Shown here: piece after piece, positions 50,301 through 62,971 of the stretch
Numbering within the stretch: position 1 is the stretch's first letter
How the letters are laid out: every line of letters begins with the position of its first letter
Origin: Strigamia acuminata
Taxonomy: Eukaryota; Arthropoda; Chilopoda; Geophilomorpha; Linotaeniidae
Direction: 5' to 3'
Assembly (NCBI GenBank): GCA_949358305.1
Contig: OX442316.1
Span: forward strand, 12,710,001 to 12,774,000
Length of the DNA: 64,000 nucleotides
Made by a program: the position numbers and the translations under genes
The notes under the pieces: generated by a model
The model's database searches: none
Seen by the model: only the letters and a program-made list of their open reading frames with translations
What the model was told of the DNA's origin: nothing

Positions 50301-53300
50301 TTTTTAATTAGAATTTCACCACCAGGTGACCACTTGCATAAAAATTAAAGCTTTCCTTCACTTTTTTAGAAGGAAAAAAAATATTTTTTTTATCGCACGT
50401 GCCATTGGCCTCATGCAACGAAGGTTATTGTGTAGAGTGATGAACATTTATCGTGAATCAATCTACCAAGGACGAAGGAATAAATCTTAAAGCGTGAGGC
50501 TGCCCACTCGACTTCTGTTACTCCTCCTCTGCAATGATCACCATAAAAAAACACCTCATTCAATCCCGAAGGGGGGCGCGATTTTAATTACCAATTTGTT
50601 CTTAATGACCGACCAAAATGTATAGTGCACTTTAATAGCCAATTTTCTTAAAATTAAATCCGCTGCACATTAAATTAAACCTGAAAATATTCCAGATTCC
50701 ATCAACGTATGCACCTGCCACCTATATACTTTATATCCCCCTTTCTTCTCCTTCGTGTCACTTATACACTTCACCTCTTCCATTATTTATTCCTCACACA
50801 CAATTCCTTTTTCTCCTTTATAAAAATCAAAAACGTCCAATGTTACACCTGAATCGTCCTGAAAAAACGACACGCTGTACTTATGATGTCTTACCTATAG
50901 GAAACCAGCAGGGATTAATCTATCACACGCACTTTAAAGGGAATAAGAAATAATAAAAAAAAAGGGTCCCACCATTGACCTCGGACAGCAAAAGATTAAA
51001 AAACTAGACCCAATCCCTATGGTATTTAATGCATGCTGTGTGCCACGTTTGATATTCAGTCAACGTCTTGTTATAACCACACTGGACACCAGGAAGAGGT
51101 CTTTGAACGCTATCATTAACCAAAAGTGGGTGAGATCGTCACTTCATATCAGCTATAACCAATCATCTTCTAAGCCCGTTGTCACATCTTGACTAAATAT
51201 GGGAATGAGTTTATTTTTTTCTCAAACGCAACCACAAAATCCTTTTTGATGCTCTTTTGTCGCCACCAAATTTATTAATTTCAAAGTCCCAGGTCACGTG
51301 CTTGCCATGCACCACGACGTGCGGATTCCGGATCCATTTCCCTGCGCCTAAAACCTGAATGTAGATATCACAGCAATGGCGGCGCCAGGTCGCCCTCATA
51401 AACCATACAGCGCCCCTCCGTATAATAACGTGCACCATTGTGCGCACCCTCTTTTGTCAGCATCAATTCTTTCTACACACGATGGCAGCAAGGGGTGAGC
51501 GGTTCCAGCCAGAGTCAGGTGTAATCCCAAAGCTTTTGTCAAGCCTTTTGCGCGCGCCACCACTGCAGGTAAGAAAAACCCGACGCCTGACGGGGTCAAC
51601 AGTCAACACGGACAATTTCAAAATTTCTCTTCCTCGTTTTCTTTTATAAAATTTGACAAAATTTGTAATTCAATTGCTAAAAAAAAATTGGTTTCCGTTT
51701 TCATGTGTAAAAAAAATGGTTGACACGACCGGATTAGGGCAATAAAGTTATTACACCACTGATGAGGAAAGAAGGGGAAACGTTGAACGTATCACAGTGT
51801 AAAAAGTAAATGATGGCCACAGAAGTCGTAAATTATCAGGAAATGTAGTGACGACACACAGTGTGGATTGTATTTCGCATTGAAAAAATACTTTTCTCTC
51901 AAATTATTTTTTTTTTAATTTATTTTAAAACTCTACGTGACACAAGTGTGTACAGAGAGAGAAAGAGAGATTTTTGTGAGAATATTAATGAAATAAAGGC
52001 ACGTGGTGAGATTACAAAATGTTGGAAAGAAAGGACTAGTGTTGGATCTCTCAACAACTTTTTTTTCGGAAAAAAATGATGATGAGGAGAATTGTGGCCG
52101 GGCAGCTGACACCTCAGCAGGTGGGAGGACAGTCTCCTGTGTTAGTTGGTAGCTGACAGCAGAAAAACGAACTACTGCAAATTTTTCTCATCAACTGGGA
52201 CACTTAAACTTCTTTCTAAACCCTAAAAAAGATGACAAGACGTCTTCCCATCCATGTATGTGGCAGAGGCCAACATGGTGGTGACAGTAGACGTCCTGCT
52301 ATGCACACAACCACTTGATGATTGCAACTGGTTCTCTCACCGGAATACAAAGTTTATAAAAAAAAAAAAATATTAAATTGTAAGAAAGTTTTTTTTTAAC
52401 CAAAAAAAAATTGTAATTTTACACCAAAATAAAATTTCTCATAACTTGGTAAGCCTAGTTTGTGCGTACACACATACGAACATTCAAATTTCGCAGTGTG
52501 TTTTAGCATTGTAATATGTGCCTTTATGTGGTGGACTTATGAAGGAAACTTAACTGTATTTTAAAAATATATTTTTCATTTTACCATTAAATCTTCGCGT
52601 CAATAGAACGACCATGGGAAATGTTATTCACAAATTCATGCGGTGTATTTGAGAAGAAAAAAAATCTATTTAGCCGTATTTCCTACAGCCTGACCTTTAA
52701 TCCGACGACCGAATGGAACATTTTTTACGTTTTCCTGTCGCGTGCTTCTCACGTGAGTGGGGGCGGAGGGGTCGAGGTAAAAGCCGAGGTAAAACCTTCG
52801 TTATCAGAGGGGGAAACGTCCGACAAACTCCGCGGGATAGCTGCAGACTGCCACCTGCCGGCCATGAAATTTCCAAGACTCGCCTAGATTACGTATGAAA
52901 TGCTTCTCACAAGATCTGTCAATTCCAATTCCAAAAACGCCAGGTTACAATAACTGAAAATGTGATTCAATTTCACATCCGTGTATTAATACCAAACCAT
53001 AAAATAAATTTATTAACCAGGAAAAAAAACTAATTAACAAATAAATAAAAATTTTCAAAAAAAAAAAACTAATAGCAACATCATGCAAATTTTAATTTTC
53101 AAAAAAAAAAATTAAATGAAAATTAATAAAAAAAAAATAAAAAAAATAATTTGTGATATCAATAAATTGCTCGCATTCCATCCCACTATAACTGCATTTT
53201 AATGCGCTCTTTTACAACTTGTTTCTAAACTTTTTTGTTCCCTTTTTTATGGCAACTACATCTCCTTCTCCGAAGTGACGTTACTAAATTAATACAGCAG

Positions 53301-54539
53301 CAACTTTATCGCTTTACAATGAAGAGATCAGTCTGTCAAAAGTCATAAAATTAAATTCTACAACTTAAAAACTCGAACCGCTACCGAACAAAACAGTAGG
53401 AAAAACCCAAAAAAAAACAAAAAACAAAAAACAAAAAACAAAAAACAAAACCAACCCAGCAGCACTTCCAACTCCAACACACTGATCTCATTCCATTTAT
53501 TCCATTTACCAATAAGCAGCAGAATCTCATCGAACGAATAAAAAGCCAAACAAAACACCTTTCTACTCTTCTCTCCTCCCAAACTGCTCATTCCAATTCC
53601 CACGCGACTATCAACAAAAGCCATGCGACTAACACCGTTTTATAGGCTACCTATAAAACAATCTCAAACAAGGCCATATTTTTCCTATGAAAAACAAGAG
53701 AAAAACCACAAGGGGGACAGGCAAAGATGACGAGGGATCAAACATTTGATGGTCATACGTCCCCTTTTTCCCCTCACCTTGACATTGATGCACCTACACA
53801 GGTAAAGACCTTCAGTTTAGCCCATAGGGCTCGACCAGCTAATTCCCTCCTCTCCTGCCTTACTAACCCACAAGACAGTGGGGAAAGTTGTCTGATATGA
53901 GGCCGACTGGCCTAATTTCGATGAAAATCTGTGGCTAAGATAAGGAGTCATCTTCCCACCTGTTAACTCCCTTCTTTCTTCCCCCCAACCCCCCTTTCCT
54001 GGCTGTTCCCTCAAGTACTGTATACGTGGGAAAAGCGCCATGTTGATAGGAGAAAGTGCAAGGAAGAATAGATGCAAAACCACAACAAACAAGCACTCGG
54101 GGGCGTCAGCTAATTGCTAAACATTTTCCTCCAGTTTCCCATGCTTGTGTTTGTATACAGAATTAGTATCCCATCACGTGTTTTCGCTTTTCACGAGAAA
54201 TGGCAACGAGAATCTCAAGAATGTGCAGTTTTCGCGTCCTGGGTGGCGTGGCGACGGTCCGGTCCGCTCCTCCCTCGTGCTTTTTATCCCTCGTTTTACT
54301 CGTCACGTTGACTCATCTCAAGAGGGGTGTAGTGAACACTTGATATTGTCCTTTGATCACTTTCATTATAAACAAGTGCGTCTTTCGGTGTCGTGCAGCG
54401 CCCCCGCGTGTCTGGCCTGCATCACTCACAACTGGCCAGCTGGACCAGATCTTGGGAGGGCCAAAGGTCGATTAATTTGAAGAAAAAGGGTCAATTATAC
54501 TTTAAAAGCTTTTTAAATACCGCTATTTTTATTTCTTCG

Positions 54540-54640
54540 AAAAATACATTGAAAATACATTGCAATGTATCATGAAATGCATTATTTAATGTTATACTTA
54601 ATTCTGCGAATGCAATATATTGTAAAAATATATTTTTGGA
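54540..54640 (-). mobile_element. MITE fragment, 'GGTTCAAAAATA' family
   Basis: ATGAAATGCATTATTTAATG, ACTTAATTCTGCGAATGCAA and ATATTGTAAAAATATATTTT match the inverted copy at 60431, with an internal deletion. Confidence 0.45.
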
Positions 54641-57600
54641 GCCTAGGGGTTGTGCATGCGACTTGGAGCAGAGATAAAAGTTGAGATTAGGGCGATTAAA
54701 GCAAGCTTGAATGCAACTGTATTTTATTAGGCTCAATTTAGTGAGCTATGGGAAAAAGCAGTTTTCTCTTTTAGTCGTAATTATCAGTTGTGCAGATTGT
54801 TGGCTAATTGCACGCCTCTTTTCCCACGCTTCAGGTATTTGCAAGAAACGGTTAATCGCCCTCTTTCAAATTTGAAGACCTTTTCATTTTTATAGATAGT
54901 AGCGCGTTGACAGATAAAGCCAAGAGATTCAACATTTAGGGCAACAAGTGCGAGGCTTAGTAGTCTTTTAACAACCCTCTCCCTCGAGTATATACTGGAA
55001 TTCTGGGTACTGACAAGTGATATACGCCAGATGAGCCCCGACCAGACATTCGTGCCAAGGGAAAGGCACGACAAGGAGCCGTTTTGGCACCACCAATAAC
55101 CCGAGTCGATGTGGTCACTACACACGGCGACTGCGTGGCGACCAATGGTCAAATCGTGGGCGCCATTCATTTCATCAACACTCGCTGCCCATTTATTCTT
55201 TCAACAAATGGAAACACATTGATTTCAGTTTGTTAGATTATTTAAGTTAATTTTTATTTTTTGGTAAAAAGTGACGTGTTTTGATTTTCGCTTTGAGGGT
55301 GGGCTGTCGCCTTGGCTTTCTTATCGGTCCACGTGTGACAAATTGGAAGGGTCCGAGCCAGGCGACCCACGATCCATTGTCGGACGGCAGTGGCGCGGGG
55401 AGAGCGTTTGGCTGCTGCCTCTTATCAGATGGAGAAAAGAAGAGGGATCTTGGACCGTGTTTTCGGACTCATCAGATAAGCAGGTTGGGGTGAACTATGC
55501 TGCGAATCCTGGCGCCGTAAACACTACTTATTTATTGCCCAGTTTGGATATGGGAAGACAACTTCAACTGCTAATTGTTCGCCAATGGACTTGGGGGAAT
55601 GTAACGAGAGATATTCGCAACGCACGCAACAAACGTTTATTTATTTTCATTATTTTTGAGGTGAAGTCGTTAAATTAAAATTAGATTTATACAACAAATA
55701 CTCGGCATCTGGTTCCTCGAGTGGACGAGTCAAATAGAGGGAGAAGTTGTGTTGTGAATTGCCCGATTTCATCACGTGGGTCGCGTCAATAAATCCTCAA
55801 CCCCCCAAAAAACAAACACGCACCACCAGCACCAGAATTGAATATAAAAACATCCAAACATTTATACGTAATCAATTGACGCATTCATCTCAACTTTTGG
55901 TAAAAAAACAAAAAAAAAAATGCCCTTTCGAAACACTTATTTTTTTTTTTAAATAAAAATTTAAATATAAATAAATAAATATTTTTTTCCATTTAAAAAA
56001 AAAATCGTGGCGCCTCCATCTTTTTATTTCTATCAAAGAATCTCTATAACTCAGTCAAAAAGAAAGCCCATGGCCAAGCGGCTGCTCATCTAATCAAGAA
56101 CCTTAATGACTCTTTCTCCTCCTCCCCCGTACCCTTCAGCAAATTCAAGCCAATTACTGTTGCCATACGTCACTCACCCACCCTCCTGACATTTCCCCCT
56201 CTTAACACCACCCCCGCCACGCGGCACTCACAGCAACTTGTGCCCTTTTTCCCAACTGGAGTCAGAGACCTAACACAAAAAAGATGATGCAGAATAAAAG
56301 CTTCTTTCTATTCTCCCTGTTTAAGAGCGGGTGGGCGGGGGAGACATGACACCTGCAGCGACAATAAAACTTGCCATCAACTTGCCAGGATGCAAAGGAA
56401 CATTTGAAAAGATGTTGAGCTACAATGATGAGCCCATCATCAGCCCCACACAGCTAAGGAATTACTCTCCGCGACGCAAGAGGTCGCTGCAATATTACCT
56501 ACATTTGACACTTTACCAACAGAAATTATGCGCGCAAAGCATGCAGCAACACAGAAACTGCGCTGACTATTTCGGCTTCCTAATGCTGATTGTATATTCT
56601 TCTCACAATTCGGCGAGTGCCGTTCGTGATAGCATAATTGCACTCTTTCCTCGCTGTTATTTAAGCGTATCTAAATTGTTTTCTTTTAATACATGAACAC
56701 TATATTAATTATGAGAATGCTGTACAATAGTTTATTGTCTAAATACACGAGTTGTTTCAGCTTAAAGCATCGATGAGTGCCACGACCCTCTTACAGGAAA
56801 ACTGTAAGAAGATTGCCACCGTTGATGGCATTGGGCAATTGGCCTGAATTATAGGTGGCTTTTTATTCGTGTGCAGGGGTGCTTGGGTGGCCTTTTAGCG
56901 CCTCGAATACACTGCGCGCAGTGAATATCTTATACATTTCGTTTGCCGTCTCCGTTTTGTGCCATTTTCACAAAATATTTTACTTTGACGCAATTTTCTT
57001 CAATTATTTTAAACTATGTTATTATACAGTTTGTAAAACAAACAATTACCAAAGGCGGAACTTAACTGCAATTCGAAAATTAAAAGCAAATAACTCACCC
57101 GACCAATCTATTGTATTTTCATCGTTATTTATGTCTTTCCGTTTCCAGAAGCGAATGAAACTCCAATCCAAACTGTCCCGTGTCAATCAACCGCGAAAAT
57201 ACCGACTATTTTCTAACCGCTAAACACTGGCTGCTCTAACCGATGACAATTTCAACCATGGGTTTTTCCACCACAGGTGAACAGACAAACACATCTCCCG
57301 ATCATCAAAAAGCCCATCATTGCCCATTTAATTATTGGTGCCTCCGTCCTGACTGCATGACTTTCGTTTATAATTATTACGTGCTCGACTCGCAGCAAAT
57401 TGATAGTTACCAATTTCAAGGGCTCCCCGTAGTTTATGGCTCTGAGGCGGTCGCATAGGCGGATTCCTCAACTGGCAATTTAAAAATAAAGAAAAATCCC
57501 AGGAGACGGCACCTTTTAGCATCATTGCTACTTAATTAAACATTAGAAATGCGATTAAAACGAACAGGGAATTAATTACCCACTAATTCACATTTACTCG

Positions 57601-58631
57601 AATGTGACAAGCTGCGCACTCGACATTACGAAACGAAGCTGAACAAAAGAGGTGATGCATAAGTATGCAATTCGAAATTATAGGGCTAAAACCTGTAATT
57701 AATGCGCTCGGGACAACTCAGACACACTCAGGTAGCAAGCACATCCTTCACGATGATGAACCACACTGCAAAAGCAAAGGCTGTAATTTTTAAATGGGAA
57801 AATTACAGTGTACAGTTATAACCATTAACCAATCTGCATTACTCTTCGTCTACCACTTTCAAGAACGTCTATTTTCACTTTTCCGCTTTTGAAAAATTCT
57901 TCATGTCCCATTTAACGTGTCCAAAATGTGTCCACGGGAGGCGAGGCGGACGCATATGGGCGGTGGTGTGGCAGAGCAGGCAGCGCCCTTAAACATTTAT
58001 CACCGTCCACCAGGTGGCTGCATTCCTCGTCAGGGGGACAGTAACCGTGGCCAGGTCGCACCGAACCCTCTCTGGCAGCCCTGAGCTTTAATTACAGTGG
58101 TTAAGTTGCAACCGCTTGGGATAAATTTGCGATTTCAAGTGATGGAAAGTTGCGAGCTCAGTAATTAAACGCTACCGGACCGGAGGTTGGGTCCGACTGG
58201 CAACAAATCACGGGCTGCCTTACCAATTAAAACATGTCAATCGCTGTGGGGAAAGTCACGCAAACTTTCGTTGGACCGGAACTGTATCGTATAGTATCAA
58301 ATTAAGGGTTGAGAGAACATCACGCGAAGCCAATACATCACAAAAACACGACTAGAGGGCGCAAAAACAACAAGAAAAAAAAATATAATAATAATAACAA
58401 CAACAAAAAGATAATTCTAAGTATTATGTAGCTCAGTAATCTCCTGCCTCACATAGTTTATGCGCCCTATCAAGACCAGCATCTCGTGATTAAACTTGTG
58501 TGCCGAAGAGTCAAAGTCAACGCACTGCGCTCACTACAAGCGCTGCACTATAAAAATTCCAAATTACTCATGTAACAACCTTAGGTTGAATACGAGTCTG
58601 AGGACATAAACTCATCCCCTGCGCCGTCCGC

Positions 58632-58654
58632 CATTCGGTGCAAATGACCGAATG
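58632..58654. promoter_or_regulatory. Inverted repeat CATTCGGT-N7-ACCGAATG
   Basis: Perfect 8-base arms are separated by seven bases, with GCCAT (Pho/YY1-type core) just before it and again near 58677. Related to the TCGGT/ACCGA palindromes at 59351 and 59561. Confidence 0.4.
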
Positions 58655-59350
58655 ATACGGACCGCTGCACAAAGCCGCCATTGTAATCCGGAGAGACATT
58701 CTACGCCGGTAAATTACAACGCTATCAAAGCGAACAAACAACTATTGACCAATCAAACGCGCAATCACAGCAGTTGAGAGAACCCATTCGGCCGTCATCA
58801 GAGGGCCACTGGGCGTGGTAAGACCAACGATCGGTTGTACAGATCCCACTGTGAATGCGATTTATGCCCAACAGGTCACAAAACGCGTTTACAATTGCAA
58901 CTGGTTGAGTCCAACCCACTATTGGCGTCGCACAAAGGCCGATAGACATTTAAAGGCACCAGACGACTGAACACGTATGCGCAGCAACCTGGGAGCTCAT
59001 TGTCCACCAATTTCTAAGTGCTTCGACCACCCTGTGTAAACCCTTTGACAATCGGACGATGTGGAAATCTTTTCACTTTGCTCGAGTCACAACATTTCAA
59101 AGAAACTAGGATAATTGAGAGTAAAAAATAGACGGGTCAACTATGCTGGACAATTTCTCCCGTTTCTTCACCAGGAAGAGACGTTTCCTATTTTCCCTGA
59201 CCGTTTGACCCCAATTATTTTACTTTTCAAGTAATAATAACCAAAATAAGGAAGAAATTTTGCCAACTAGGCCAAGGGTAATTTCCCAAACAAAACGTAT
59301 ATATACTTGCACATTGTGCGCAGTCTAAATCCCCTCGAGTTGTGTCTAAA

Positions 59351-59369
59351 ACTCGGTCGATGACCGAGT
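59351..59369. promoter_or_regulatory. Palindrome ACTCGGTC-GAT-GACCGAGT, copy 1
   Basis: Perfect 8-base arms with a three-base centre. The first 17 bases recur at 59561, 210 bp away. It could bind a dimeric factor or form a small hairpin. Confidence 0.5.
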
Positions 59370-59560
59370 GAAAATATAACAGCTCAAAGAGAGAGCTAAG
59401 TATTATTGTCTCGCTGATTAGTGTTAGTTTTCAAACAAGCAATCAAAACAAAATATAAAAACGTCTTTTTCTTCTTCCTCCTTTATCTCAAAAGCGCATC
59501 ACTATTGTGGGGGTAATTTAATTTCTAAACAAACTTATCTCCATTGTCAAATCGTCCAGA

Positions 59561-59578
59561 ACTCGGTCGATGACCGAA
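59561..59578. promoter_or_regulatory. Palindrome ACTCGGTCGATGACCGA, copy 2
   Basis: It is identical over 17 bases to the copy at 59351, while the flanks differ, so the motif itself rather than a large duplication is shared. Confidence 0.5.
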
Positions 59579-60334
59579 CAAGACAAAAGCAATGAGACAT
59601 TTAAATGAGTATGAAGCTTATCTAAGAGAGATCCTCTAAATACTTCGCCTCACGCAGACACTACCAAATGGCATCCACAAAACAAAACAAAACAAAACAA
59701 AAAAATCCCCTACTAAACCTTTTGCTAACTGTCCCCTCGTCAACGCTCGAGGCCCCCAGTGTCGTTTCTTTACTCCGCCAACTCAGAAAGGATACCAGTC
59801 AAGGTGGCTGGCCTCTAAACGACACTTACAAGCGTTGTATCTTTTGAGTGAATATTACTGAGACCGCAGTAACCCATACAGTTCAAAAATACATTGAAGA
59901 ACCGATTCTCTCGATTCTCTCGATTTTCCCTGGCGGAAATGATGCAAAACGCAGTCATATTTTTGAGAATCGAATTCTTGAAAACTGGTGTGTTTGTCGC
60001 TCGGATTGTATCAGTTGGAATTGGATGTAGTTGGATTAAATTGGACACGAGGCAGTTGTTGTAAGAATATCTGCATGAATGGACTTTATTTGCATAAAAG
60101 TAAAGGTGGCGCTGTATGCGATCTCGTAATGTCACGAGAACGCGACGTGCATGACGTGCGTCACAATTAAACAATGAAAGGAATGTACAGAATTGGAGTG
60201 CGAAACACTCCAAAAACCCGATTCTCATAATCCATGCGTGGGGTGGGTTCTGTGATTTCAACCCGATTTCTGGCGGCCATTTTGAAATCGAATAGATCGG
60301 CGATGGAAGTTGGAACTGGGCATGCTCAAAATTT

Positions 60335-60368
60335 ACTTTGAAGGAGTTAAATTTAACTCGTTCAAAGT
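60335..60368. repeat. 34-bp near-perfect palindrome
   Basis: Arms ACTTTGAAGGAGTTAAA and TTTAACTCGTTCAAAGT are reverse complements at 16 of 17 positions with no spacer. A second hairpin (TGGAGTG-CGAAA-CACTCCA) lies at 60194-60212, so the stretch may be a decayed inverted-repeat transposon. Confidence 0.7.
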
Positions 60369-60430
60369 TAAAAACCGATTCTGTAATCAATTTTTTGTGA
60401 TCGGATTTTGGTTATTTGGAATTGAACGCG

Positions 60431-60583
60431 CTATTGGTTTGCAAACCATAATACATTTTGTAAAATATATTATAAAATGCATTATTTAGTGTACAAATAA
60501 TATACTTAATTCTGCGAAATTCTACACATTTTGGAATGCGTTAAGTGAAATGCAATATATTGTAAAATATATTTTTGAACCAT
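60431..60583 (-). mobile_element. MITE, 'GGTTCAAAAATA' family, inverted and half-length
   Basis: Reverse-complemented, it reads ATGGTTCAAAAATATATTTT, the intact left terminus, then the family interior to TTTGCAAACCAATAG. The right half present in the 2493 copy is missing. Confidence 0.55.
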
Positions 60584-61413
60584 ACTGGAAAAGCATAGGA
60601 AAATCCCACACAGGCAGAATTGAGATATACATCATTGATTAGGTGAAAAATTACCCTAAATTGTTCGAATGGAACAATGCACATCCATTTTTGAAAAGGA
60701 GACTGATGGATTGTGGCCAATAGACATTGTTCAGCATCTTCAGGGGACCCAGGGGTTGTGGACCCAGCCGTCGACCTCGGTCAGTGTCCCACTATTGCCA
60801 CCCACTGATCGGCAACCGACTCCGTGCTCTTTTTTCACCGATACAAGTGTGTGTTGTGGTCACAAATTTACGGCCATGGCCGGCAGGTAGCCTGGGAGGC
60901 ACTTTTCCCCCCCGAATTTCTATGTGAGGATAGAAAAGGGGGAACTAATGGTAAAAGGTTCAACGAAAACGTCTCAATGGTGAGACCAAACAAAAAGTCC
61001 TTTCCCACTGAGCCCCGTGTTCAGAGGCTTTTATGGTCGGCCACCAATTGAGGCCTCAGCCGCTGTGTCTTCCTCACCACACGCGGCTCCGTAAGTGACC
61101 CCTAGTACCCTCGGATCGCCAAACTGCCCTCAAATTACATCAAATTAAGGACACGTTTGCACCTTTCAAATTCTTTTGCCTCGTAAAATTTGCCGTATTG
61201 CAAGTTTTCTTCTTTTGTTTTCCCCTATAAAATTGCTACGTTTTCTGCTAGCTAATTTCATATTTTTATTCACGCGATCCGGAAGGGAACCCGGAATACA
61301 GTTAACATCTTCTCAACATTTTCAAGCAAAAAAATTCATTCCTCGTGAAAAAATGCATTTTTATGAGAAATAAATTCATTTTGAGCAGTAAAATTTGAAT
61401 TTTTACGCAAGAC

Positions 61414-61625
61414 GATGCATTTTTGCTGCAAAAATGCATTTTCAAACAACAAAAATGCATTTTCAGACAACAAAAATGCATTTTTACTTTTCAGACAACA
61501 AAAATGCACTTTCAGTCAACAAAAATGCACTTTCAGTCAACAAAAATTCATTTTCAAGCAACAAAAATGCATTTTTACTTTTCAGACAATAAAAATGCAT
61601 TTTCAGACCCAAAAAAATGCATTTT
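61414..61625 (+). repeat. Minisatellite, about 20-bp unit (CAACAAAAATGCATTTTCAG)
   Basis: About ten copies with variants GCACTTTCAGTCAA and GCATTTTTACTTTTCAGA. The three overlapping open frames across it are repeat artefacts. Confidence 0.85.
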
Positions 61626-61639
61626 GTATGTGTACCAGA

Positions 61640-61701
61640 AGATCCTTAAGAATCGGGATACCCGGGGCACCTGCCACCTAGCCCCCTTTAATCCGGCCCT
61701 G
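61640..61701 (-). mobile_element. Probable hAT terminus
   Basis: Read on the minus strand it begins CAGGGCCGGATTAAAGGGGG, a typical hAT-like end, and continues through GGTGGCAGGTGCCCC. The adjoining minisatellite may be its interior. The opposite terminus was not found, so this is a fragment. Confidence 0.4.
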
Positions 61702-62535
61702 CCCGAGCGTGCAATAGCTCAATTTACTGATTACGCAAATGGCAAAATTGCTTTGTTCAATTCGATCCATTTACCTCAAATTGGTAATGTCCAGAGGAAA
61801 CCGTAGGAAGCACTCCTAATCACTTTTCCCATGCTCTGAACTAGTTTTCGTCAATAAGTAGCATAATTGTGGTATCCTTAAAAATTTTTACCCAATTCAT
61901 TTAATTCGTTTACTGTACCTTCAATAAAACCATTTAGAAATCGCTTGGAGACAAGTGCCACATAAAACTTCGATGGCATCACACATCGTAAGCAGTGACC
62001 AAAAAATTGCCCGAAGTTCAAACGATAAAATACGCGACCTCTCACCTGTTCTGCTTCCTCTTCCCCACTCATTCTTCAACATTTTATGACAGGAAACTTA
62101 TTCTTTACTAACTACCTGCTCCTTCTTCACTTTTTACTACTCTTTACAGCACCTCGACCAACTTACACACATTTTCACCCAAAATATAAACAGGGTGGAG
62201 TAGTGTCTCCAAGTGTGTCATTAAAACTTTTTTTTTTCAAAAATGAGGGGCAAAAACAGGTGAGTCGAAAAAAAAGTCACAGGACCCATTTGCTAAACAA
62301 TAAAAAAAAATTTCTAAGAATGTGTCTGTCCACCATTCAGCCATAAAAGTTTTTACGAAAGCTTTTTTCCTCTCTTTTAGTCAGTAGCCACAAAAAGAAG
62401 TCAAATAAAAAGAGGGGAATCTAGAATAAAAGAAACATGGGGTGCTGAAAGGGGTCAAGAACCAAACAAACCTTGGGAAAAAAGAGAAATCCCAAATCCA
62501 AGCTCAAAAAAAAAAAATATATATATATATATATA

Positions 62536-62791
62536 CACCGTATTTTATCTATTAAAAGCCGCGGCTCTTATTCAAAACTGCTATTTTTGTCAGCAATTAC
62601 AATTTCGTTTTTCGTTTCATATATTTGTTTAATGTAACAAACAAAGTCCGAACATCAAGAACGAAGCGTACGTTCATCGTTCGTGGGGTTAAATACGGAA
62701 ACAATACCATACTTTTGCAAAAATACGATATTCTTGGTGTCTCAGCCACGGCTACTATTCGAAGGCGACTCTTAATCGGTAAAATACGGTC
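62536..62791. mobile_element. MITE with 'CACCGTATTTTA' termini and TA target
   Basis: The left end CACCGTATTTTATCTATTAA and the reverse complement of the right end, GACCGTATTTTACCGATTAA, match at most positions, followed by AGCCGC and AGTCGC. TA flanks both sides (62534-62535 and 62792-62793). It is 256 bp and non-coding. A further TACGGTGTA near 62937-62945 could be the end of a larger or nested element. Confidence 0.6.
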
Positions 62792-62936
62792 TATATATAT
62801 AACCTGTCCCCATTGCACTGCCTGGCTTAGTATAAAGATTTATACGGTAATAATATATGATTTATATATTTAAACTTCTATTTTATATGCGTATCACTTT
62901 AAATGACAATTAAAATACGCTAATCTTTCCATAGGG

Positions 62937-62971
62937 TACGGTGTATATATATATATATATATATATATTTC
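62937..62971. repeat. (AT)n microsatellite next to TACGGTG
   Basis: A long TA repeat follows TACGGTG; a matching TA repeat (about 62517-62535) precedes CACCGTA on the other side of the MITE, so the insertion sits in or carries microsatellite DNA. Confidence 0.7.

Noticed and set aside
55271-55678. 135-codon plus-strand ORF
   Set aside because: Overlaps other frames in a GC-richer island, has no recognisable motif and no splice support.
59815-60390. 191-codon minus-strand ORF
   Set aside because: It overlaps palindromes and hairpins, has no domain or codon pattern, and is probably repeat-derived.
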